DNA of 64,000 nt from Gigaspora rosea (taxonomy: Eukaryota; Glomeromycota; Glomeromycetes; Diversisporales; Gigasporaceae): the NCBI GenBank assembly GCA_003550325.1, contig QKWP01001971.1:32587-96586 (forward strand). Direction: 5' to 3'. Each line of letters begins with the position of its first letter. The stretch's first letter is position 1. Position numbers and translations under genes: made by a program. Below are positions 23,283-33,523 of this stretch, in pieces. The notes below the pieces were generated by a model. The model ran no database searches, was not told the origin of the DNA, and worked only from the letters and a program-made list of their open reading frames with translations.

Positions 23283-23736
23283 TATTATAATTGGTTGGGA
23301 GAGCTTAATGAAAATGTACTGGTTTAGTTTGATTATGAACAAAAGTAAATTGTTTAAATCAATAAACTAATATATATAATAACAGATCTTTATTAATATA
23401 AACTATATATCAGATTATTACAATATGCTAAAGACTATATACAATTATTCAACTACTTGTTCACAACTCTTTTTGCTCCTGAGCTAAAAACTATACCCTT
23501 ATATATTTTAAATTGTATGAGAGATTCAATTACTTGTTTGTGGACTTGATCTCTTATTCTGATATTTATTTCTTGATTAGATTTGATTTTCTGTTAGGAG
23601 ATTTGATCCCAGTCTGGAGATTTGATCACCTACCCAAGCCACACTAACTCTTTTTTCAACATAATACAAAATAACAATATAATGCTAACCAAATAAAGAA
23701 AACCAAAAAATTGAAAATTAAAAAGTTCTGCACACA
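23283..23736 (-). repeat. 5' LTR (about 454 bp)
   Basis: On the plus strand it runs from TATTATAATTGG (decayed from TGTTACGATCGG, as in the 17338 copy) to ...TGCACACA, so the ancestral ends were TG...CA. It shares most of its length with the 19595-19898 LTR. Confidence 0.75.
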
Positions 23737-24022
23737 ATACTGGATCCCATAATAGATAATACTTTTTCTTAAATATGCACTTATTTGTATAATTACTTTG
23801 ATATTTTTAATTATTTTTTTAATTATAACAATTTTTTTAGAGTGCTGCTATTTCTACCCCACTTTTGTTATTGCCACCCCACATGGTCGGGGCTGGCTTT
23901 TGACCTATGACACATGATTCTGAAGTGAATATTACGTGATACAAGTTTTTGTTTATTGGGTTAAGATTTTAATATAATCAAATTGACTTATTTACAACTC
24001 CAATAGTACTCACTATACAAGT

Positions 24023-26387
24023 ATGCAACTACTATTATTTAATCAATTTACAAGTCATAACGAGCTTCTTGAATATGTTCAGGCCTTCTTCAAAACTCAA
24101 GGATACATAGTATCTATAAAAAGATCAAAATTAAATAAAAAGGGTAAAATAAAAAATATGACATTAAGCTGCGACAGAAGCGGTCTCTATTGAAACAGAT
24201 TAAATCTGATGGATGATTCACACTGTAGAAAAACATCTTCAAGACTTTTGGACTGTCCATTTGAGCTTTATGGAACTAGGCCTTCGCAAAAATTATTTGT
24301 GTAATTTTGGAATTTTGAAGGCTATAAAACCAATATTACACAATTGTTGCTTGAATTGAAGTCATTATATGAATTAGCGTAATAAACCCACTTTCAGAAA
24401 ATAGGCTTCATTTATACCTCATGTGTTCTTGCTGCTAGCAGCAAGCCTTCAAAGTCAAACGGGTACAGGCCCAAGCCTGGCCCTCTGGCAAGTATCTGTC
24501 TGATTTTAAAGGCCTGCTACTAGCAGCAAGCGTACGTGAGAAATAAATAAAGCATGTTTTCCAAATGTGGGTTTATCATGCTAATTCCACATACCAATTT
24601 CAGTTCAAGCATCAATGTGTAACATTGGTTTTATAGCCTTCAAAAATTCTGAAATCGTATGGGTAATTTTTGCAGATGCCTATATAAAACCAGACATAAT
24701 AATATTTGATATCTTGAAATTCGGAACTCTGATCACATTCATAAGGAATAATAGATATATCTGACCATCTAATTGTTCAAAGGTTAAATACTGATCAAAA
24801 GGATCTGGTTAAGCAAATGGCAACTGCCAGTTCTCATTCCCATTAAAATTTGTTAGCCATATATCAGAATGATGCATTTTCGATGGTTATCTCTAAGACA
24901 GTTTACAACACCTTACAATCTGCCTGTCAAGAAAGGCTTGATGGTCATACACCAGTTCAAGCCCTTCTTGACAAATTACAAGGATCCAACTTCGAGTTTG
25001 AATACCAATATGATCAACAAAACCATATTACCCATCTTTTTTTTGCATACTGAATATTTATAGCTTTAACTCATACCTACTCTACCATATTACTAAATGA
25101 TTGCACTTATAAAATGAATAGATATAAGATGCTCTTAATGAATGTTGTAGGTGTATCAAGTTTTAACACTACTTTTTTCTAGTTTTGCTTTTTTAAGTAA
25201 AGAAACAGAGGCGGATTATAGGTGGGCCTTGATCTGTACATCTAAAATTTTCAATGAAATGCCTCGCCCGATGTGATTGTTACAAATAGGGAATTGGCAT
25301 GGATGAAAGCTATCGATAAAGTTTTCTCTAGTACTTAGAATGTTCTATGCATATGGTATATAAATAAAAATGTTTTAACCAAATACAAGCATAAATTTAC
25401 TATGGAAGAAAATTGGACTGAGTTTCTAAGAAAGTGGCAAGTGGTAACGGCATCTGGTACCAAACAAGAATTCATGACCAAATGGGATGAATTTTTAAAA
25501 TATTATGCAAACAAACCTGAAGTTTTGAAATACCTTCAAGAAATCTGGATTCCTCATAAGGAACACTATAACTTTACATGTAGAAGTAGCATGCTATTCT
25601 CAAATAGTGCTTGCAGTCATTTACAGGTAGTAATGAGAAGAAAAAAAAAGAACAAAAAAAAAAGTATTGACATTTTAAATTCATATTTACAGGTGACCTT
25701 GAGTCAGTACACCATAAGATTGTGCTATAAATATAATTGCAGGCAAGAGAAATTCGTGCAGCAATTTCTTCTCAGTATATAAAAACACAACATGCATACC
25801 AGATTTCTTTCTTCAAACCTTTTCTATATCATGTTTCATTTTTCACTTTGAATAAGATCTGTAAAGAGTGGATCAAAGCATCAAATACAACCCGAAACTC
25901 TTTTCTGGAACCTTGCACGGGTACTTTTAGATCTACGATAGGACTTTTGTGTTCACACATAATTATTGAACGTTTAGTAGCCAATTAGGTATTACAGAAA
26001 GTTAATCTTCACAAACACTAGTGGATTCAAGGCCGTCATATAGAATTTTTAGATCCTATACACTCTGTCAACAATGATCCCACACACCCTGTCAACAACT
26101 ATTACACCAATCTTCAACCTCTCTTGCAATCTCTTGTGAACATGTACCAATTTTGGCTACCACACCAACAAGTTACATCCAGTCCCAATTAGAAGAGTTG
26201 GTGAATACCTCACCTAATATTAGAAGAACCAGTCACTATTAAACTACAAGGAAAACTGGTTGGTACAAGAAACAAAAGGACAACACTAAGAGATCTGTTT
26301 GTATTTGAGCATGTTAAAAAATAATCAAGATATTGCGGTACATGCCATCAAATAGGTCACAATAGTCATACTTGCCCTAATGCATAA
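24023..26387 (+). pseudogene. MULE-type transposase with FAR1 DNA-binding domain, heavily decayed
   Basis: Segments in order: ATG 24023 with 'NQFTSHNELLEYVQAFFKTQGY' and a FAR1-type zinc-binding block ('TLSCDRSG...HCRKTSSRLLDCPFELYG'). After a 340-bp hairpin insertion comes a linker, then 'QALLDKLQGSNFEFEYQYDQQNHITHLFFAY' (24850-25053). The MULE catalytic region follows: 'LNDCTYKMNRYKMLLMNVVGVSSFN' (first Asp), then 'VIVTNRELAWMKAIDKVF', where the family's Asp is Asn. Next are 'MEENWTEFLRKWQ...' (25402 on), 'DLESVHHKIVL', 'REIRAAISSQYIKTQHAYQ', a SWIM-like 'CTGTF...GLLCSH' (about 25,915-25,970) and a zinc knuckle 'CGTCHQIGHNSHTCP' just before TAA 26385-26387. At least six stops or frameshifts separate the parts. 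No TIRs were located. Confidence 0.85.
24310..24650. mobile_element. ~340-bp hairpin element inserted in the FAR1/MULE relic
   Basis: The arms are near-perfect inverted repeats around 24479: 24317-24331 GAAGGCTATAAAACC pairs with 24627-24641, and pairing continues to the loop. A perfect 18-bp palindrome CTTGCTGCTAGCAGCAAG (24427-24444) is mirrored in the other arm. It interrupts the transposase after 'RPSQKLFV'. A near-duplicate 'gtaattttg' / 'gtaatttttg' flanks it (24301-24309 and 24662-24671), possibly a 9-bp MULE-type target duplication. Confidence 0.75.
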
Positions 26388-26610
26388 TTTTACTTGTAAA
26401 AAAATTTTTTTTTGTCCTGTTAGTACTTATATAAAATCAAAATTTTTTTTGGGCTAGTCAATTCTACAAAATTCAATTGTTCGATGGTCTGTAAAAAAAA
26501 TAAATAGCATTAGATTATCATCTAGTACTATTGTACAGTAGTAATACATTGTTATATAAATGTGCTAAAAAAACCTCAATCATAATGTATACCAATATTG
26601 GTTAGAAGAA

Positions 26611-26750
26611 TCAATTTGCATAAATATCTTTTAAAGGTGGATAAGAATGAGCATTGGTGAACAATTCATAAGCAACCATACCAAAGGAGTAAATATTACT
26701 AGCTAGGTATAAGTTGATCTTGTAATACTTCTAGTGCTATATAATATGCC
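26611..26750 (-). pseudogene. Protein kinase fragment (subdomains VIII-IX)
   Basis: The minus strand gives 'YYIALEVLQDQLIP' (decayed APE motif: ALE) and, after a one-base shift, 'SNIYSFGMVAYELFTNAHSYPPLKD', matching subdomain IX (SDIYSFG...). It ends at a TGA (26611-26613). Only about 45 codons survive. Confidence 0.72.
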
Positions 26751-27088
26751 AAAAAAAGATTAACATATAATCGAACAATGAGTAAAAATAATGTTTTATA
26801 CATAACGTAGTTCATGAAACATTTTTTAATCGAATTATTACACCAGTCACATAATACTCATCTGTTATATTGAAATCTCGACCCAATAAACAAAAACCTG
26901 TATCATGTGACATCTGCTTTAGAATCATGTGACATTGGTCAGAAGCTGGTTTTGACCATGTAGAGAGTAGCAATAGCAAAAGTGGAAGTGGAAATAGCAA
27001 CACTCTTTTTTTAATTATTATAATATTTTTTAATTATTGCGATATTTTTTAATCATTATAAAATTTTTTAATCATTATGAAATTATTA

Positions 27089-27254
27089 GGGGCATGCCAT
27101 TTATTGCATTATTTTTACTATGGATACATGGTTAGAGGTAATGATCACATCTATATATTATATTAATAAATCAGTATTAGATAAAATGATTATACCATAT
27201 ATAGGTAGAGGTGGCTACTAAGTAAAAAATATTATGTAATAAATGGCATGCCCC
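27089..27254. mobile_element. Tourist-like MITE, copy 1 (TTA target duplication)
   Basis: It starts GGGGCATGCCATTTATT and ends with the inverted AATAAATGGCATGCCCC. TTA flanks both ends (27086-27088 and 27255-27257). It is 166 bp long and homologous over its whole length to 30051-30215. Confidence 0.85.
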
Positions 27255-27257
27255 TTA

Positions 27258-28290
27258 TGATAATTTTTTAATTATTATTTTCAAATCATTAATAATTATT
27301 AATATAACTTTTAAAAGAACATTTGAACCAATTTATTTTCCAAGTGAATATCTTATAATTTAAATAAAAATTATAAAAATATAAAATTATTACAGATATA
27401 TTAATTATTATTTACTAATTTTGAAGAATTTCTTAAGTATATATATACTACAAGCTGCTTTTATGAAAGATTATCTTTATTCAATTTTACATATCTGTTT
27501 ATGTTTTCACAACTTCTTAGTTCAATTTCTAATGATTTATTTAAACTAGCAGGCAACTCATTATATCTGCTCAAGTATGACTTAATATGAACTTAGCAAA
27601 ATAATTGCATAATTAGAACTATTGAAAATAATATTGTTATATATATATAGTTCATCTAGTTTTCTCTACTATAACCTTAAATATCTAAAGTTCTTCGGTA
27701 TCAGAAAAAGTTTCTTTTAAAAAAAGCTTCTTATTCAACATCATAATGCGTAATTTAAAGTTCTTTAAATCTAAAATTTATTATTATAATAAACCTTTCA
27801 TTTATAATCGTTAGAAATTAAAAGGCTTAGAAAGTTTGGAAAATTTAGAAAGCTTAGAAAACTTAGAAGGCATAACAAACTTAAAAAGGCATTCAAAGTT
27901 TATTTAATGGTTTAGAGATAAAATAAAAATTAGATGCCTTAGAAGTTAAAAGAACATTTTTTTAGTAATATAAGCTACTTAAAATTTAGCCTATAATTAG
28001 AATGGATCCAAACAGATCTACCAGATTGGATCGCAATATGAATCTGAATTCATTAGTACTTATAAATCACGGATCCAGATCTGAGCTAAACACTGGATCC
28101 AAATCAGATCTGGCTTCTCAAATCAGATTTGCAGAATACTAGTTCATAAAGACAAATTTTTTCCTATATCACTACCAAAATTCTACCCACATGTGACCAA
28201 CAACAAAATTTGTCAAGTTCTCTTTATGTTAGGCTTGGATTAGAGTATAGCCTATATTAGAGTCAGAGTTTAGAAAGTTATATAATAAAA
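27258..28290. other. AT-rich stretch, no gene recognised
   Basis: About 27,820-27,910 is a short run of 'agaaagttt.gaaaa.tta' units. 28,000-28,140 contains a cluster of GGATCC- and AGATCT-type sites ('ggatccaaacagatct'), a decayed relative of the 17,270 GATCCG block. Nothing looks coding. Confidence 0.4.
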
Positions 28291-29014
28291 TCACTTAATT
28301 GGTGATTTACCAGTCAGCTGATAAATGATTATAGTATAACATGATGCAAATCACTATATAAATCACATATACAGTCAAACACCACAATAGTCACATGCCA
28401 AAATCAGACTTTCTATGTGTCTATTGCAAGATTGTGACTAATGCAAGCTAAAATTTATATATAGTATATATAATTAAATAGGAAAATTAAGGTGAATATA
28501 GTGAGATTGTGACTAATGCAAATGTGACTATTGCGGGGTTATACTGTATAGTGAATATGAAAAATTTCTAATGTTCGTCTAAAGAAAACTTTTTTTATAC
28601 TAAGTTAATCGTCCTTGTCGACTAATTGAAAATTGTAAAGCTTATAGTTGCAGTTCTAACAGTAGTTTAATCATCCAAATCAGCCTAGTGGATGCCAAAA
28701 TATCCTTAAAAAATGCGTAAACAACTATAGAAAATCTCTATATAAACAATGTATTGTTTATATAGAGATTTTCTATTATCACATTTATTAAGAATTTCTC
28801 ATTATCCACAGGGCTAATTTGGATGAATTAACTACTGTTAGAATCGCAAAAACAAGCTTTACAATTTTCAATTAGTTGACAAGAATAATTAGCTTAGTAT
28901 AAAAAAGATTTCCTTGGACGAACGCTATATTCACTATATATATGATTTACATAGTAATTTGCATCACATTACACTATAATCAATCTTTAGCTGACTGGTG
29001 AATCACAAATTAAG
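28291..29014. mobile_element. Foldback element split by a MITE
   Basis: The right arm (about 28,750-29,014) is the reverse complement of the left arm (28,291-28,370 plus 28,547-28,748). The centre is a perfect palindrome, CTCTATATAAACAATG and its mirror (about 28,733-28,769). The left arm is interrupted by 28372-28546; the right arm shows the uninterrupted sequence. Confidence 0.85.
28372..28546. mobile_element. Tc1/mariner-like MITE in the foldback arm (TA target duplication)
   Basis: It starts CAGTCAAACACCACAATAGT and ends with the inverted ...GACTATTGCGGGGTTATACTG. TA lies on each side (28370-28371 and 28547-28548). It is related to the elements at 48232-48394 and 63470-63632. Confidence 0.82.
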
Positions 29015-29164
29015 AAAGCTTTTTATTAATACGCAGAAGGTGGTTTAGTATACAATTTTTTTTGAGAAATGAGCAATTTTTGTATTTGTTTTGAATTTTT
29101 TTAAATATGTAATATTACACCTAATTTTGAAATATGATTAAATTTAGATTATGTATAGTAGAAT

Positions 29165-29250
29165 TTTGGTAACTTAGGGCAACTCTTGCACTTACTTTTT
29201 TGATACTTCTAGATGTACCCCAAAATTATATACTTTTTTATACTATCTCT
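29165..29250. repeat. Repeat inversely matched at 32,735-32,830
   Basis: The order 'ggtaacttaggg', 'gcacttacttttttgat', 'tgtaccccaaaatt' and 'atatacttttttatactat' recurs in reverse complement at about 32,735-32,830. The pair could be the ends of a ~3.6-kb element or two solo copies. Confidence 0.6.
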
Positions 29251-29492
29251 ATGTGATGATCAACACAACAAATTGCATAACATAATGCAATTATGAAAAT
29301 TCAAAACAAAGCATTTGTTTAAAAAAATTTTTTAAAAAATCTAGTGCTAATATAATAACTATAAGTATAACTTTAAATAAACTAATTTCAATTACGCTAA
29401 AAGTTTTCAAAAAGCACGAATACTTAATAATATACTGTATTTAAAACATTTATTATATAGATAGAGTTTTTTTAAAAAATTTTATTCATTTT

Positions 29493-29801
29493 AAAAAAAT
29501 ATTACATGTATAATTATTCATTCTTTTTTTAAAAAAAACTCATCATATAATGTTGCTTTAAAAAATATATATAACCTTTGTTAAAACCTAAACAACTAGG
29601 TTGAAACTAAAAAGTTTAAAAATAAAGATAGGTATACAGTTGCTTCCCAAGAGATTTTGTTTGTTCAGTTTAGAGAAAGTTCGTAATATAAAATTTCTCA
29701 AATTTCTCTTTCTAAACCAAACTCTAACAAAAATTCAGTATATAAAGAGTTACTAATAAAAAAAANAAAAAAATATTACATGTATAATTATTCATTCTTT
29801 T
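29493..29801. repeat. Second single-N join with duplicated flank
   Basis: The lone N at 29766 is followed by 35 bases (29767-29801) that repeat 29493-29527, containing 'attacatgtataattattc'. This is the same signature as at 667, so probably an uncollapsed contig overlap. Confidence 0.6.
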
Positions 29802-30050
29802 TGGTACATCATCTCATCATCTAGTATAGATTATAAATATATATACTACAAAATGTGAAAAAAACTTAAAAAAATAAAAATAAAAAAATAAAAAAAAACC
29901 TGATTTTATTAATTTTATCCAATTTTTGCATTTTTTTGATTTTTCATTTTTCTAATTTTTGTATTTATTATCCACTGGACTATTATCTTACCCAGATCAT
30001 GGCCCAGGTTGAATATCTAACCTGGATCATGGTCCAGATTGAATATCTAA

Positions 30051-30215
30051 GGAGCATGCAATTTATTATGTAATTTTTACCATGGATACATGGTCAGAGG
30101 TAGTGATTACATCTATATATTATATTAATCAATCAGTATTAGATAAAATGATTACACTATATATGGGTAAAAGTAGATACTAAGTAAAAATATTACGTAA
30201 TAAATAGCATGTTCC
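30051..30215. mobile_element. Tourist-like MITE, copy 2 (TAA target duplication)
   Basis: It starts GGAGCATGCAATTTATTA and ends ...AATAGCATGTTCC. TAA flanks both ends (30048-30050 and 30216-30218). It is 165 bp and aligns throughout with copy 1. It sits in a degenerate array of 'cctggatcatggtccagatt'-like units (about 29,990-30,300). Confidence 0.85.
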
Positions 30216-31028
30216 TAACCTGTCAGATCACTATTATATAACCTGTGTCATAACCCGGATTAAGTATTTGATCTGCTGGGTCACTATTATCTGATCTGAA
30301 TTATAACCTGAGTTAAATATTTTAGAATACTAGTTTAATTAATTATATAAAATAAATTTTATTCGTAATATAAAATAAATTTTATTAAATAAAAGATTTA
30401 TGTACTGATTAACTTGAGTTCAGATCCAGAATAAAAATTTATTATGTTAATTCAATATCCAGAGGAAATATATATAAAAATAGGAGCAGGTCAAAATCCT
30501 GACAAACAGAATCCCGACAGGTCATAATCCCAACAAAAAATCCTGACAATAAAAATCCCAACAATTCTGACAACAAAAAAATTATTAAATTTATTTAAGT
30601 TAGGTTAGGGTTAGATGAGTGCCTAGGATAGTATTAGGGTGAGCGCTTGGGCTAGGGTTTGGTTTAGTTGATATTATAGTAAAGTTGCTCAAGGAAAGCT
30701 TTTTTTGATTGTCAGGATTTTTGATTGTCAGGATTTTTTTGTTGGAATTATGACCTGTCAGGATTTTGTTTGTCGCGATTTTGACCCAAACTCATAAAAA
30801 TATTTGTTCTGGATGTTTTAGTTCAGATTATCAAAAGTCTGATATATAAAGAGCCAGATTAAAGAGAGACAACTGTAATAAAGCATGCTAAACTTTTTAA
30901 AAATAGTAATTTATTCAGACCATGCAATCAAGTTATTTATTAAACCTATATAGGCTGTTCTTTATAGAAAAGTTATAATATTTTTTATAGAATATTTCTA
31001 ATTTACACTACAGGTAATTATCACCTTA
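30216..31028. other. AT-rich stretch with a decayed inverted repeat
   Basis: No gene is seen. 30,485-30,560 ('caaaatcctgacaa', 'gtcataatccc') pairs in inverse with 30,705-30,785 ('ttgtcaggatttt', 'attatgacctgtc'), suggesting a ~300-bp TIR element. The interior has 'gttagggttagatgagtgc' and 'ctcaaggaaagctttttt' shared with the dispersed repeat family. Confidence 0.5.
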
Positions 31029-31368
31029 CAGTCGGACCTCTATAAATGCAACTTCTATAAATGCAATACCTCTCTAAATGCACATTTTTTCTATTCTGTA
31101 AGATGTTATTAGTGCTAAATGCATGTTCTATATTCTGTAAATGCACGTTCTCTTGAATAAGATTTTATATTACACTAACCTCCCTAAATGCACATAGCCA
31201 ATCAAATTTTAGTATTTAAGATAGGTTATAAAGTTTTGATAGAAGTTATACAAACTTGATGATCAAATTTTTAAAGCTGCAATTTAATTGGCTCACTCTA
31301 AATGCAAACCTCCCTAAATGCACATTGTAGACTTGTCCCTACAAGTTGCATTTATAGAGGATTGATTG
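31029..31368. mobile_element. TIR element of the Tc1/mariner-like group (TA target duplication)
   Basis: It starts CAGTCGGACCTCTATAAATG and ends with the inverted CATTTATAGAGGATTGATTG, with TA on both sides (31027-31028 and 31369-31370). The interior repeats 'ctaaatgcacat' several times. It is 340 bp and has no ORF. Confidence 0.8.
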
Positions 31369-31379
31369 TAGGGATGTTA

Positions 31380-32340
31380 AAATGCTTATATAAACTCTGC
31401 TCAAGCAGGTTCCAAGCACAAACTTTTACAGTTTGCTTATAAATTTTTTAAGCACTGCTTAAAAGCAAATATGCTTTTAATGCTTCAAACCTGCTTAAAG
31501 CAATTATGCTCCAAATTTACTCAAAAGCAAATATGATTTAAATTAGCTTAATTAAATTTGTTCAAAGCAAATATACTTCAAATAAATTCTAAGAATACAT
31601 ATTTATTGGCTTCATCAGTTAATAATTTAACAATTAAATTTTTGTTACAATAGCTATACAAAGTTAATTATTGGTTCTCATAACCCAACTAGATCAAATT
31701 TTGAAAATTTTTATAAATAATTTTTTATATATTTTAATAACTTCTGAATAATTACAATTCTGAAAATCACAATCCTGTAAATATATAATTCTGAATATAA
31801 TCTAAATATCAAATGCCAAATTAAAATCAAAATAACTAAAATATGCTAATATCTAACCTTATACTAACTTAGTTTTAATTTTGCATCAAGTATAAACTAA
31901 ATTGCTTGAGCAATTTGATATTTTTATACAAGTTTACTTATATAAAGCATTCTTGTATAAGCATGCTTATATAAATTTGCTTATATAAGCATGCTTATAT
32001 TAACTGGTTTGTAAAAACCAGTTCAGTTTGCTTCAGTATCCAAGCAAGTATGCTTCAAGCATAAACCAAACTGGTTGAGCATTTTAACATCTCTAATTAT
32101 TATTAAGCATACTTTGTATAAGCATGCTTATATATAAACTGGTTTAGTCAAGTATAAACTAAAACTGCTTGAGCAATTTACGAATTAAGCATGCTTGTAT
32201 AAGCATGCTTATATAAACCTGCTTATATGAGCATGCTTATATCTAAACTAGTTTATAATAACCAGTTTAGTGTGCTTCGGCACCAAAGCAGGTATGCTTC
32301 AAGTATAAACCAAACTGCTTGAGCAATTTAACATCTCTAG
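31380..32340. repeat. Array of AAGCATGCTTATA-type palindromic units
   Basis: 'aagcatgcttatataaa..tgcttatat.agcatgcttatat' followed by 'aaccagttcagt.tgcttc', 'caagcaagtatgcttcaag' and 'gagcaattt.acatctcta' is repeated at about 31,950-32,095 and 32,185-32,340, with a shorter version between. The unit is rich in GCATGC palindromes. Confidence 0.7.
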
Positions 32341-32344
32341 TTGA

Positions 32345-32612
32345 TTGTAGTCAATTTGCTAATTAAAATTTAGGATCAGGTATAACATATAAATAACAAA
32401 AACAAAGAAATTTTTAAAAATTGCTAAAATTGCTTCTAATCTAAAAATTTGCCTATAAAACTACTTTTTTTTATACAAAAAAAAATTTACTATATATAAA
32501 CTTCTATTCTAATCTTTAGTATTTACCCTTATTCTAATATTAAAAATTTTAATAAAAATTGGTTACTTTTATTTATTTATTTAAATTACAGGCAATAATC
32601 ACCAGTGATAGA
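32345..32612. repeat. Diverged copy of the 39,515-39,840 element
   Basis: It shares 'attaaaattTaggatcaggtataac', 'aaaattgcttctaa.ct' and 'gcctataaaactactttttt' in the same order with 39,540-39,680, and ends near 'aatcaccagtgata'. Confidence 0.55.
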
Positions 32613-32829
32613 CATTAGTTATTTTCTTTATTATATGATTATTTTTAATAGGTTATTGTTATTAGATTAGGTTTTAATTAGAGTTAAGGTTAGTACAATT
32701 TTAAAAAAGCTTGCTGTAATAGTGATCTGATATGGTATAGTATCAAAAAAGTATATAAATTTTGGGGTACATCAAAAAAGTAAGTGCAGAAGTTTCAAAA
32801 ATGTATGTTAGACCTTAGGAACAGTGCAA

Positions 32830-33515
32830 AATTACATAATATTTTGAGTGAGATACATAATAAATAATTATAATTAATATTTATTATAAAAGTATTAAAT
32901 ATAAAACTTAATTAACAATCCATATAAGAACAATGGTATTATTATAAAGCAATAGAATTTTATATGTATTATCAACAAATTTATAGTAGTGAAATCTTTT
33001 GAATAATCTTGCGAACCTGCAAAATCTCATATATCACAATATATTTTGAAATATTTTGCAAAATATTTTGCAGTAATTTAGGTTTTAAAATATTTTAAAA
33101 ATAGTTTCAAAATATTTTAGAACTGGCTGGATCAATAAATATATAATCTGAATCATACCAAGAATGTACTGAACTATATTTTCAAAATACTTAAAATTTT
33201 TGTAAATTGTATCAAAATTAATCTACAAATTCTGTATTACAAGATCAGATTAGATCTTTTTTTTTGGTTTGTTTGTTTTTTGTTTTTATTTTGTTATTTT
33301 ATTTTATTTATTTATTTTTTAATTTTTTTGCACTTTGCAAGAACTCTAGCTTTTGAGAAGAAAACCAACAACTTTTTAGGAACACTAATTAGACTTTGCA
33401 ATTCAACTCAGACTTCCAACATTTTGCAAAATATACATCTAATTTCTTTGGCAATTTCTAAATTTTCAAGAATGTTTTTTATAAAAACAATTTAATTAGA
33501 TACAAGTTTTTGCAA
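32830..33515. other. AT-rich stretch, no gene recognised
   Basis: It contains a run of 'aaatattttgcaaaatatttt' units (33,040-33,115). The region from 33,240 is T-rich. Nothing looks coding. Confidence 0.4.
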
Positions 33516-33523
33516 GTTTACAG

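Larger units (their letters stand above)
19595..23736 (-). mobile_element. Degenerate LTR retrotransposon (minus strand) with gag-like and Sel1-like relics
   Basis: Two related LTRs flank an internal region of about 3.4 kb. The 5' LTR (23283-23736) is followed, in the minus direction, by a two-base spacer and a primer-binding-site-like TGGTTCTGATTGTG. The internal region ends in a purine tract (19899-19915) directly before the 3' LTR (ends 19898). On the minus strand it holds a gag-like relic (about 22370-23195) and Sel1-like-repeat relics (about 20583-21240). No reverse transcriptase or integrase was recognised, so the element was either non-autonomous or has lost pol. A Harbinger-type element (21529-22367) is inserted in the gag relic. 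The left part of the 3' LTR is missing. Confidence 0.7.
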
